Shown one piece after another: positions 1-7,053 of a DNA stretch of 16,972 nucleotides. The stretch comes from Rhodobacterales bacterium 34-62-10. GTDB lineage: Bacteria; Pseudomonadota; Alphaproteobacteria; Rhodobacterales; Rhodobacteraceae. The number at the start of each line of letters is the position of its first letter. Within the stretch, counting starts at the first letter, position 1. Both the position numbers and the translations under genes were made by a program. The stretch lies in assembly GCA_002282555.1 (NCBI GenBank), contig NCJR01000022.1:1-16972 (forward strand). Direction: 5' to 3'. The notes under the pieces were generated by a model, which worked only from the letters and a program-made list of their open reading frames with translations, had not been told where the DNA came from and did no database searches.

Positions 1-246
1 ATCAACGACATTGACCTGTTTTGTATCCAGCTGGATAACCGTTTGTGCGCGGTAAGTTGGCACCTGCGAGAAGGTCCAGGCTGCTACAAGACCGAAGATA
101 CAGACGAAACTGAAAACGATCAGCAGGAACCGCCGGTGAATAATGCCGAGCAGCCCTTTGAGGTCGAACAGATTTAAACTGATACCGCTATCACTGCTGG
201 TGGTGCCAGCTGCGTTCGGGATTTCGATCGTGTACGACTTGGTCAA
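1..246 (-). CDS. Wzz/GumC-like polysaccharide chain-length protein, N-terminal part (cut by left edge)
   Basis: This is the first 82 codons of a gene that runs off the left edge. The protein has a short polar N-terminus, a basic stretch (IIHRRF) and then a hydrophobic segment at about residues 34-52 that reads as the first membrane helix. It continues with TYRAQTVIQLDTKQ, the kind of sequence seen just after the first helix of Wzz-domain proteins (YRAxAxIxLD). Such inner-membrane proteins control polymer length in exopolysaccharide and capsule export. I chose a TTG start at 244-246 because AGGGG lies about 7 nt before it and an in-frame TAG at 262-264 closes the frame upstream; no ATG or GTG is available. 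It lies 61 nt after the beta-barrel gene on the same strand, consistent with one export operon. Whether a C-terminal kinase domain follows cannot be seen. Confidence 0.8.
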   Translation of the reverse strand, partial: MTKSYTIEIPNAAGTTSSDSGISLNLFDLKGLLGIIHRRFLLIVFSFVCIFGLVAAWTFSQVPTYRAQTVIQLDTKQVNVVD

Positions 247-307
247 GGACAGGCCCCTAATCTACAGGTTGAGGCCAGGAGTAAGCAGGCCTCCAAAGGA
301 AAGTTCG

Positions 308-1594
308 TTATGGAAACAACCGCACGCCGACACCAACGGTCGTTACGCCGAAAGCAGGCGCGCCCAGCACAGAGGTTCCACTTACATCGCGATCATCACG
401 CTCAACAAATGTGTTGAAATGCACGCGAGGGCTCATCTTGTAGGTTGCTTGAAGACCCAGCGATACAAGTTCATCAGACCGGTCAATCTCTTCATAGCTG
501 TAGTCTGAATACTCGGCTGTTGCCGACAAAATAATGTTGCGACGCAACTCATGATCAACGCGCGCGCCAACTCGGCTGTAAATAGCAGTCGGCGAATCAA
601 AGACACCAGTATCCGTCACACTGCGACCACCCGTTAACGTTACAGTTGTCAGCTGGCTGGGGAACCAGAGAAAGCGCCCGTCAACCGACAGACCACTGAC
701 ATCCTCGAAGAAGCTGTCGTCCTTGGTTTCGTTCAGATAGCCGATAGCGATTTCGCCACGCACTAGCGATGTAAGTTCAAAATCGACGCCGACGGCGGCA
801 GTATACCCTTTGGAGTCTCGCGAGCGCAGGATACCACCAAAGTCTTGCTGCTCATCATAATCCCGAACGCGGTAGGTACCTTGACCAAATACAGCCAAGT
901 CAGGAGATACGGCATAGGCAAGACGACTGGTCGCTGTCGTCTGGGTATTGTCACGGAAGCCCTGATCGATCGGCAAGCCGGTTCCAATCTGCGTAGCGTT
1001 TTCATAATCTTCTTTGCGAACGCCAACGTTGTTGGTCCAGCGGACGCGATCATTCTGATAGTTGATGTAGCCCTCAGCTCCCTGAACAGTGAACTCGATC
1101 GGGGCGTCGGGGCTGAATGCGCTTGAAAAATCCGTACGCGGCTCGACGCGGTCTTCCGCATATGCGGCTGCACCAATTGAAATCGCCCGGGTCACGTCGA
1201 GGCGACCACGAACGCGTGCTCGTAAATCGTTGTATGACTCGCTGGATTGGTCGAGATATTCGCTGCGGCGCGCTGACACGTCGAAACCGATGCTGTGCAC
1301 GCTCCAGTCCGTATCACCGCGGGCCAGCAAGGCGCCGGTCGCGATGGTTCCTGATTCTTTGTCTTGATCGGATGCCAGCACGTTGTCCGTATATGATACA
1401 CCCGCTTCTGCACTAGGCCGGACGACGAATGTCCCAAGCCGAACCGGAGCGGGATCAAATTCGGGTTGAGAACGGTCGAGAACTGCTGTGTACTTGTCGC
1501 GGCTGTAATAATTATCTGCCTGCGCATGAGCCCCCGCGACGGTTAGCGCACACACGGTTACACTGGCGAAGCTCAGTCGTTTAACATCTCTCAT
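308..1594 (-). CDS. outer-membrane beta-barrel protein of exopolysaccharide locus (BBP2/VpsM-like)
   Basis: The predicted protein has 428 residues. Residues 1-24 form a Sec signal peptide (basic MRDVKR, hydrophobic core, cleavage after AHA). The rest is rich in alternating polar and hydrophobic strands with aromatic residues and acidic turns, and ends in GVGVRLFP, as expected of a transmembrane beta-barrel. It resembles the 'outer membrane beta-barrel' family (Pfam BBP2-type, VpsM-like) that commonly sits beside Wzz and export genes in proteobacterial exopolysaccharide loci, where a role in export or anchoring is assumed rather than proven. An ATG at 1684 would extend the frame by 30 residues, but that would bury the signal peptide; the ATG at 1594 has a GAGAA motif about 9 nt upstream and is preferred. 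The wzz-like gene follows on the same strand. Exact function is uncertain. Confidence 0.8.
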   Translation of the reverse strand: MRDVKRLSFASVTVCALTVAGAHAQADNYYSRDKYTAVLDRSQPEFDPAPVRLGTFVVRPSAEAGVSYTDNVLASDQDKESGTIATGALLARGDTDWSVHSIGFDVSARRSEYLDQSSESYNDLRARVRGRLDVTRAISIGAAAYAEDRVEPRTDFSSAFSPDAPIEFTVQGAEGYINYQNDRVRWTNNVGVRKEDYENATQIGTGLPIDQGFRDNTQTTATSRLAYAVSPDLAVFGQGTYRVRDYDEQQDFGGILRSRDSKGYTAAVGVDFELTSLVRGEIAIGYLNETKDDSFFEDVSGLSVDGRFLWFPSQLTTVTLTGGRSVTDTGVFDSPTAIYSRVGARVDHELRRNIILSATAEYSDYSYEEIDRSDELVSLGLQATYKMSPRVHFNTFVERDDRDVSGTSVLGAPAFGVTTVGVGVRLFP

Positions 1595-1810
1595 GCTTTT
1601 ACCATTCTCGTTAAATTGCAGACCCTGCGAGCCGGCAGTCTTAATTGTCCCTGCAAGTTTAGCGCCATCCTGCGCTTCGGCCAAAAAATAGCCTCTACAA
1701 CAGGTCTTGGACGCGCCCCCTCTTATCCTTTACGCGGAAAATGCTCAGAAATGAATACATACCCACAAATAGGTTTCAAATGAATGTTTTCCGCCTCAGG
1801 ATTTCCTCCA

Positions 1811-1828
1811 GACTTCATTTATGAAGTC
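1811..1828. promoter_or_regulatory. perfect 18-bp dyad, possible operator
   Basis: The sequence GACTTCAT-TT-ATGAAGTC is a perfect inverted repeat with 8-bp arms and a 2-bp centre. The tiny spacer makes a DNA-binding site for a dimeric regulator more likely than an RNA hairpin, and no T-run follows to suggest a terminator. It lies about 145 bp before the lldD-like start and 217 bp before the beta-barrel start. The cognate regulator is unknown. Confidence 0.4.
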
Positions 1829-1857
1829 GAAAATCAAAACCTCCCACTTCTGCATTA

Positions 1858-1884
1858 AGCATGGTTAGAGTATCAGACCATGCT
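1858..1884. promoter_or_regulatory. inverted repeat AGCATGGT-N11-ACCATGCT, LysR-box-like
   Basis: The 8-bp arms are perfectly complementary and flank an 11-nt spacer, so the inner bases make a T-N11-A element, the geometry of LysR-type regulator boxes. The repeat ends about 90 bp before the lldD-like ATG, a sensible operator position. Enteric lldD is controlled by a GntR-family regulator, whose operator has a much shorter spacer, so this site does not match that system. No regulator gene is in the window. Confidence 0.4.
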
Positions 1885-1973
1885 CGTTTCCACGGACACG
1901 CCACATCCCTTTTTCAGATAGCCATAACGCTTCCGTTCATTCCGATCACCCCTCCAGAAAAACACAGTGCGCC

Positions 1974-3134
1974 ATGCCCACCCTGTCCCTCGCCCCCGCC
2001 TCTTCTGACGACTACAGAATCCGCGCCGAAAGGAAGCTGCCACGCTTCCTCTTCGACTATCTTGACGGCGGCGCTTATGCCGAAGCAACGCTCAGGCGAA
2101 ACGTCGCCGACCTGCAGTCCCTGGAACTACGCCAGCGTATCCTGCGGGACGTGTCAGCGCTATCGACCGCGAAAAAGATACTCGGCACCGAATTGACAAT
2201 GCCCCTTGGCCTTTCCCCAGTTGGGCTGTCCGGCATGATGGCGCGCCGTGGGGAGGCGGCTGCAGCCCGGGTTTCTGGCGCTTTCGGTATCCCTTACTGC
2301 CTATCAACCCTGTCGGTCTGCTCTGTAGAAGAGGTTGCAGCCGCCACCAGTGGCCCCCTTTGGTTCCAGCTATACATGATGCGAGACCGCGGCGCTGCCG
2401 CAGACCTCATCGAACGAGCAAAGACAGCGGGCGCTGTAGCGCTGATACTTACAGTAGATCTGCCAATGGTCGGCACGCGTTACCGTGACGTACGCAATAC
2501 CATGAGTGGCGGCGGCGGCACTTGGGCCAAACTGCGGCGCGGCCTGATATCCTACATGCTCCATCCAAGCTGGACTATGGAGGTTGGTCTTCGAGGCCGG
2601 CCACATGTGTTGGGTAACGTTGCACCCTATGTAACGAACGCCTCCACACCCGCAGACTTCGCAGCTTGGGCCAACGCTTCTATTGATCCATCCATTTGTT
2701 GGAGCGACCTTGAATGGATCCGCGCCCGTTGGAGCGGCCCCCTCATCATCAAGGGGATAATGGAGCGCGAAGACGCCGAGCTGGCGGTAGCACATGGTGC
2801 CGACGGGATTGTTGTTTCCAATCATGGAGGCCGCCAACTAGACGGCGTCTCGTCATCGATCCGCGCGCTGGAACGGGTTGCAGAAGCAGTATCGGGCCAA
2901 ACGCTCATTATCATGGACGGTGGAGTACGCTCAGGCCAAGACATCCTTAAGGTTCTGGCATCGGGCGCGGATCTGGCCATGATGGGCCGCCCCTGGGTGT
3001 ACGCACTTGCCGGCGGAGGGGAAGATGGGCTGCGACACTTGTTGACGGCCATAAAGGCCGAACTTTCTGTTTCGATGGCCTTGTCGGGAATAACATCAAC
3101 CGATGAGATAAACAGAGATATTATTTCTCGCTAA
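1974..3134 (+). CDS. lldD: FMN-dependent alpha-hydroxy-acid dehydrogenase, LldD-like (L-lactate dehydrogenase)
   Basis: The 386-residue protein matches the FMN-dependent alpha-hydroxy-acid oxidase family along its length and reads very close to Escherichia coli LldD (396 aa). Visible hallmarks are FLFDYLDGGAY near residue 29, SPVGLSGM (81-88), FQLY (Tyr134), TVDLP (Asp162), IIKGI (Lys260), and the catalytic-base segment SNHGGRQLDG with His284 and Arg287, then MDGGVRSG (315-321) for FMN phosphate binding. The family reaction is oxidation of L-lactate or a related 2-hydroxy acid to the 2-keto acid, passing electrons to the quinone pool at the inner membrane. The ATG at 1974 lacks a clear Shine-Dalgarno sequence, but the N-terminus aligns well with LldD. 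A GT2 gene follows after 30 nt. Placement inside a polysaccharide locus is unusual, so the true substrate may not be lactate. Confidence 0.88.
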   Translation: MPTLSLAPASSDDYRIRAERKLPRFLFDYLDGGAYAEATLRRNVADLQSLELRQRILRDVSALSTAKKILGTELTMPLGLSPVGLSGMMARRGEAAAARVSGAFGIPYCLSTLSVCSVEEVAAATSGPLWFQLYMMRDRGAAADLIERAKTAGAVALILTVDLPMVGTRYRDVRNTMSGGGGTWAKLRRGLISYMLHPSWTMEVGLRGRPHVLGNVAPYVTNASTPADFAAWANASIDPSICWSDLEWIRARWSGPLIIKGIMEREDAELAVAHGADGIVVSNHGGRQLDGVSSSIRALERVAEAVSGQTLIIMDGGVRSGQDILKVLASGADLAMMGRPWVYALAGGGEDGLRHLLTAIKAELSVSMALSGITSTDEINRDIISR

Positions 3135-3164
3135 TCTTTTGCCAAAACTTCACTTAGCCCAGCT

Positions 3165-4142
3165 ATGTTTACCGTCATGGCGCTATGCGAAGTGATAATT
3201 CCTTATTATCAAAGAAAGCCCGGCCTATTGGCACGGGCCATTTCCTCCGTATTCGCTCAAGGCATCGATGATGTTCGCGTCATCGTGATCGATGATGGCT
3301 CCCCTCACCCCGCGCGTTACGATCTCGATACACTTCCTGAGATACAGCGCCCCCGCATTACCCTCGTTGAACAGCGCAACCAAGGCGCCACTTGCGCGCG
3401 CAACCGTGCCCTTGAAACAACCAGCATAGATGCTGGCTTTGTGGCACTTCTGGACTCCGATGATGAATGGGCTCCGGGCCACCTGGCACGCGCGATCAAC
3501 ACGCTGCGCAGGCCGGGCGCCACACTTTTCTACAGCCTCGTTGAAGCCGACGAAAGCTTCAGCGAATCTTACAGCCGACCTTCAGCTATCCTTCCCGTCG
3601 GCTTACTCAAACCCGTGGCCGGAACGTCATCCCTGAGCCGGATAACTGACCCCTACCGATTGCTGAGCGGTGAGTGGTTTCGGCACATGCATCTTTCAGT
3701 CACGGTACTGAAAGGTGAGTTGGCACGGAAAGTGCGCTTCAATCCTTCCTTCTCAGTTGCGGAAGACTTCCAGTTTTTCTTTGCTTGCGCATGCGAGGGA
3801 GGCGATTGGTATGTCGATGAGACAGTCGGCGCACGGCGCGGCACAGGCGAGAATATCTGGCACGGTATCGGGCCTGCGGAGTTACGCTACTCTCAAGAAA
3901 AGTTTTTCAGTGCCAAGGTGTTGTCAGAGATTTTGCGCCAACCTAACCTCGCCTCGGAAGCTCGCGCTGAAGCTCGCCAACGGCTCAATATTTACCGTGA
4001 ACAGTTTTATTGGGCCCAGCGAAGCCGACTTACAGAAGGCAAAGGTCTGAATTTTGATCTCTGGGCGCGTTTTTTCAAGAACGATCCGGGACTTGCCGGC
4101 TTTCTCGCCGGCCGAGTTTTTCCCCGCGGCAATACCTCATAG
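3165..4142 (+). CDS. family 2 glycosyltransferase
   Basis: The 325-residue protein begins with the GT-A fold opening of family 2 glycosyltransferases: CEVIIPYYQRKPGLLARAISSV, with VIVIDDGS (40-46) for nucleotide binding and LLDSDDEW (95-102) carrying the DxD-type metal site. A later segment, FSVAEDFQFFFACA, fits the acidic acceptor/base region. No membrane helices are evident, so it should be a cytosolic enzyme adding a sugar to a lipid-linked intermediate; donor and acceptor cannot be told from sequence. The start may be ATG 3165 or the in-frame ATG 3177; neither has a clear ribosome site, and the second would begin closer to the first beta strand. It lies 30 nt after the lldD-like gene and ends 9 nt from the end of a convergent GT2 gene. 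Confidence 0.88.
   Translation: MFTVMALCEVIIPYYQRKPGLLARAISSVFAQGIDDVRVIVIDDGSPHPARYDLDTLPEIQRPRITLVEQRNQGATCARNRALETTSIDAGFVALLDSDDEWAPGHLARAINTLRRPGATLFYSLVEADESFSESYSRPSAILPVGLLKPVAGTSSLSRITDPYRLLSGEWFRHMHLSVTVLKGELARKVRFNPSFSVAEDFQFFFACACEGGDWYVDETVGARRGTGENIWHGIGPAELRYSQEKFFSAKVLSEILRQPNLASEARAEARQRLNIYREQFYWAQRSRLTEGKGLNFDLWARFFKNDPGLAGFLAGRVFPRGNTS
4095..4121 (+). terminator. weak terminator-like hairpin plus T5 inside the 3' end of the GT2 gene
   Basis: GCCGGC (4095-4100), a 6-nt loop and a second GCCGGC (4107-4112) can form a GC-rich stem, followed four bases later by TTTTT (4117-4121). It lies in the last codons of the plus-strand GT2, just before the convergent gene pair, where a terminator would be expected and where the 9-bp gap leaves no other room. 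The offset T-run and coding overlap make this a tentative call. Confidence 0.25.
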
Positions 4143-4151
4143 GCCGCCCAC

Positions 4152-5300
4152 TTATAGCGCAAATAATAGGCGTGCCGAACGCAGGGACAATCTTGCCGCC
4201 TGGGCTGGCCTTGCCTGCTGCAGAGACTGTCTTATGAACCAGAAATGCGCCCTGCCAAATGCGCGGGCTATATCAGCGCCCGCACGCCCGCTTTCAGCCA
4301 ATGCCAGAAGACGGCGCGCAATTTGCCGATCGGTAACGATTTCAGGGCAACCGTATTTGGAAAAGAATGCCTCGCGGATCATGTTGCGCTCAGACTGGAT
4401 GAGCGGCATGTCCCGACCCAAATCTGCGGCAGCCTTCAAATCAGCAAACGCCAGCTCCCATAGGCTCTTGCGTCCCATTACGACACTGCGAGCGATCAAT
4501 GCCTGACGGCGCAGATGTGTCGGCAAACAGGAGTTTGAGTGGTTGGTCCACACAGGCAGATAGTCAGACAAGGGTAACTCGCTATACAGCGCCGTAAAAA
4601 GTGCCTGCTCCTCACTCCGCCATCGGGCTACCCGCGCCGCCTCATCCAACAAACTGCCAGCGCGCACACCATCGTGCTGTCGTTGAAGAAAAATGGTTTC
4701 TTGCGTGCCGATTACGGAGCGCCCCTGCGCGAGGCGTATCAACATTTCATAATCCTCAAGTCGAGGATATTTCAGCGAAAAACCGCCAACCTCATCATAT
4801 GCCCTTTTCCTGACGAGCATGCCTGGATGGTGAACGAAAAAGTCCTGAAGGGTGGCATGCAGAAAGCTCTCGGATGATACTTCCCGCCAGTAACCACCGT
4901 CATTAAAGCGCTGGACCGCACCGCTTTGTGGATCGATCCGGAACCGGTCATAACGGCCATAGACGATGCTTATCTCGGGACGGCCACTGATCAACGCAGT
5001 AAGCCGCTCAAGCGCGCCGGGAAGCGCAATATCATCATCGTCCATTATCCAGACGAGCGGGTGGCGCACCATAGGCAATGCCTGATTGAGCGTATCGGCC
5101 TTACCTGAGTTCTCCTTTCGGAAATAACGAACACGCCCCCCGAAGGAAGCGACGCACGCGGGCGTATCGTCGGACGAGCCATCATCTGCCACGATAATTT
5201 CAGCCGGCGGCAACGTCTGTGCCAGCAGGCTTTCCAGCGTCTGCACAAGATAACCTGACCGGTTGAAAGTCGGGACAATGACGCTCGTCAGTTCCAACAT
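4152..5300 (-). CDS. family 2 glycosyltransferase
   Basis: The protein has 382 residues from the preferred start. It opens with LTSVIVPTFNRSGYL, then IIVADDGSSDDTP (35-47) and VWIMDDDD (83-90), the donor-binding and DxD motifs of GT2. The segment GGFSLKYPRLEDYEMLIRLAQG supplies the conserved ED pair of the acceptor side. The C-terminal third is alpha-helical and not a recognised domain. The open frame reaches back to 5372, but the ATG at 5300 places the first beta strand at the N-terminus and lies only 8 nt after the stop of the RmlC-like gene, so the two are probably translationally coupled. Role: transfer of one sugar of the repeat unit; donor unknown. The gene is convergent with the GT2 ending at 4142. 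Confidence 0.88.
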   Translation of the reverse strand: MLELTSVIVPTFNRSGYLVQTLESLLAQTLPPAEIIVADDGSSDDTPACVASFGGRVRYFRKENSGKADTLNQALPMVRHPLVWIMDDDDIALPGALERLTALISGRPEISIVYGRYDRFRIDPQSGAVQRFNDGGYWREVSSESFLHATLQDFFVHHPGMLVRKRAYDEVGGFSLKYPRLEDYEMLIRLAQGRSVIGTQETIFLQRQHDGVRAGSLLDEAARVARWRSEEQALFTALYSELPLSDYLPVWTNHSNSCLPTHLRRQALIARSVVMGRKSLWELAFADLKAAADLGRDMPLIQSERNMIREAFFSKYGCPEIVTDRQIARRLLALAESGRAGADIARAFGRAHFWFIRQSLQQARPAQAARLSLRSARLLFAL

Positions 5301-5308
5301 AAGTAGCC

Positions 5309-5839
5309 CTAAGGAATATAATCCGGCCAATTGGCATCTTTGTCGGACACGACCGTTACCGGTAGTGGCCACAAAATACCAAATGCCGGATCATTGTAAC
5401 GCACACCGCGCTCCGCCTCAGGCGTGTAGAACCCCGTGACCAAATAATTGACTTCGACATTGTCCGTAAGCGCCTGGAAGCCATGCCCGAATCCCTCGGG
5501 AACATAAAGCTGGCGCCGGTTTTCTGCGCTTAGTTCGAACCCCTCCCACTTCATGTAGGTGGGACTGTCTGGGCGCAGATCGATGATTACGTCCAAGATG
5601 GCACCACGCACGCAGCGCACCAGCTTGACTTCCGCATGGGGCTGCTCTTGCCGGTGCATACCGCGTATTGTGCCTTTTTCGACAGAAACCGACATGTTCT
5701 GCTGGACAAATGCGGTCTTTAGCCCCGCTGCCTCGAACTCCCTGGCACAGAAAGTACGCGCAAATATGCCCCGGGAATCTCCGCGCACCTCAAGATCGAT
5801 CAAAACGGCATCCTGAAGAGTAGTTTTGTGGAAAAGCAT
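5309..5839 (-). CDS. rfbC: dTDP-4-dehydrorhamnose 3,5-epimerase-like cupin (RmlC/RfbC family)
   Basis: The 176-residue length is typical of RmlC. Family marks are GDSRGIFARTF (20-30), FVQQNMSVS, GTIRGMHRQ with the catalytic His62, VKLVRCVRGAILDVIIDLR (71-89), YVPEGFGHGF (112-121), VNYLVTGFYTPEAERGVRYNDP with the Tyr/Asp pair, and SDKDANWP near the C-terminus. RmlC-type enzymes epimerise a 4-keto-6-deoxy nucleotide sugar at C3 and/or C5. No rmlA, rmlB or rmlD is in view and the nearby sugar genes are of the CDP type, so the substrate may be a CDP-4-keto sugar; the gene symbol denotes the family only. The ATG at 5839 is preceded by GGGGGAC at good spacing. A GT2 follows 8 nt after the stop; the gene diverges from the epimerase at 6007. 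Confidence 0.85.
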   Translation of the reverse strand: MLFHKTTLQDAVLIDLEVRGDSRGIFARTFCAREFEAAGLKTAFVQQNMSVSVEKGTIRGMHRQEQPHAEVKLVRCVRGAILDVIIDLRPDSPTYMKWEGFELSAENRRQLYVPEGFGHGFQALTDNVEVNYLVTGFYTPEAERGVRYNDPAFGILWPLPVTVVSDKDANWPDYIP

Positions 5840-6006
5840 GGTTTGTCCCCCAAATTAATTCTCCCAACGGATCTTAACCTGCAAGAGTCAGGCCAATTAA
5901 TTTAACGCTCCAGCAGCGGTTGTCTGCTACGGAAATGCGATCCTCGTAGATGGCACAATACATGCATCCGCAGAGGTCTGCAGCTATCATTTGGGATAAA
6001 ACGTAC
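5840..6006. promoter_or_regulatory. divergent promoter region with paired AATTAATT palindromes
   Basis: This 167-bp gap separates the minus-strand RmlC-like gene from the plus-strand CDP-sugar run and must carry promoters in both directions unless read-through occurs. AAATTAATT at 5852-5860 and AATTAATTT at 5895-5903 are 9-bp inverted copies, each containing the palindrome AATTAATT, with centres 42 bp apart (about four helix turns). Specific promoter boxes could not be assigned. Confidence 0.4.
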
Positions 6007-7038
6007 ATGCGTGTTCTCTTCACTGGCGCCGACGGCTACATCGGCGCATTGCTTGGCCCCTACCTGTTGAACAAAGGTATTGACGCTGTAGGGCTCGACA
6101 CGGGGTTCTATCGTCAGGGATGGCTCTACCCCATGAGCGGTCCCCGCCCCGCTGTGATAACGCGCGACCTTCGCGACATCACTGCTGAAGACCTGCAGGG
6201 GTTCGATGCCATCGCCCATTTGGCGGAACTCTCAAACGATCCACTCGGGCAACAGGATCCTGGCCTCACGCATGAGATCAACCATGGTGGCTCCGTACGC
6301 TTGGCGGAGTTGGCTCGCAAAGCCGGCATCAAACGGTTTGTTTATATGTCTTCTTGCTCCGTATACGGCGTAGGAAAGGCAGACGAGATTTTGGATGAGA
6401 CTTCGGAGGTGAACCCTCAAACGGCTTATGCAGAGTGCAAAGTAAAGGTCGAGAATGATCTCACGAAGATGGCGGGAGACGATTTCGAACCTTGCTTTCT
6501 TCGTAACGCCACCGCTTATGGGGCCAGCCCACGCCAGCGTTTCGACATTGTCCTGAACGACCTTTGCGGTCTCGCCTGGACCACTGGCAAAATCAAACTG
6601 CTTTCAGACGGTTCGCCCTGGCGCCCATTGGTACATGCCCTTGATATGTGCCAGGCTGTGCATTTGTCGTTGACGGCGCCTGCTGACGCCATTCGAGGGC
6701 AAAAATATAATGTAGGCTCCTCGGACCAGAACTACCGCGTCATTGAAATTGCGCGCATTGTTGCCAACGAGTTTCCCGGTTGCGAACTCGAAGTTGGCGA
6801 GCCTAGCGCTGACAACCGCTCATATCGTGTCAATTTTGACAAAATCGGAAAAGTACTTCCAGATTTTAAGTGTCAGTGGACTGCAGAGAAAGGCGCCGCT
6901 CAACTTCACAACATCTTTCGTCAGATTGACATGAAAGAGGAAGACTTCCGCGCGCCGCCCTACACGCGTCTGAAGATGCTCATGAAGCACCGCGCCGCCG
7001 GCTTGCTTGACCCGAAACTGTATTGGACACTCAGCTAA
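6007..7038 (+). CDS. NAD-dependent nucleotide-sugar epimerase/dehydratase (extended SDR)
   Basis: The 343-residue protein is an extended short-chain dehydrogenase of the nucleotide-sugar type. The NAD-binding motif GADGYIG is at residues 7-13, SSCSVYG holds the catalytic Ser region (115-121), and YAECK (141-145) is the YxxxK pair. RNATAYGASPRQRFD and PWRPLVHALDM match the substrate-binding half of this family. It acts in the cytosol, oxidising C4 of an NDP-sugar to start epimerisation, dehydration or reduction; which outcome applies is not readable. The frame extends upstream to 5950, but the Rossmann strand starts directly at MRVLFTGADG, so ATG 6007 is chosen; GGGAT lies about 10 nt upstream. 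It heads a same-strand run with the DRL-like gene (15-nt gap), the cytidylyltransferase and the FAD oxidoreductase. Confidence 0.85.
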   Translation: MRVLFTGADGYIGALLGPYLLNKGIDAVGLDTGFYRQGWLYPMSGPRPAVITRDLRDITAEDLQGFDAIAHLAELSNDPLGQQDPGLTHEINHGGSVRLAELARKAGIKRFVYMSSCSVYGVGKADEILDETSEVNPQTAYAECKVKVENDLTKMAGDDFEPCFLRNATAYGASPRQRFDIVLNDLCGLAWTTGKIKLLSDGSPWRPLVHALDMCQAVHLSLTAPADAIRGQKYNVGSSDQNYRVIEIARIVANEFPGCELEVGEPSADNRSYRVNFDKIGKVLPDFKCQWTAEKGAAQLHNIFRQIDMKEEDFRAPPYTRLKMLMKHRAAGLLDPKLYWTLS

Positions 7039-7053
7039 GGACCTGTTGACAAG

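Larger units (their letters stand above)
1595..1973. promoter_or_regulatory. divergent intergenic region with three inverted repeats
   Basis: This 379-bp stretch separates the minus-strand beta-barrel/wzz genes from the plus-strand lldD-like gene and should hold promoters for both. I see no convincing gene in it. It holds three inverted repeats: 8-bp arms at 1734-1741 and 1787-1794 (GCGGAAAA/TTTTCCGC, 45 nt apart), a compact dyad at 1811-1828, and an 8-bp dyad with an 11-nt spacer at 1858-1884. I could not pick -35/-10 boxes with confidence. Confidence 0.6.

Noticed and set aside
143..508. Plus-strand 121-codon frame overlapping the wzz-like and beta-barrel genes
   Set aside because: It is antisense to two genes with clear motifs, has no recognisable domain and no ribosome site.
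1861..2196. Plus-strand 111-codon frame before and across the lldD-like start
   Set aside because: It overlaps the strongly supported lldD-like frame and is low-complexity, rich in Pro and Ser; its ATG lies within the LysR-like dyad.
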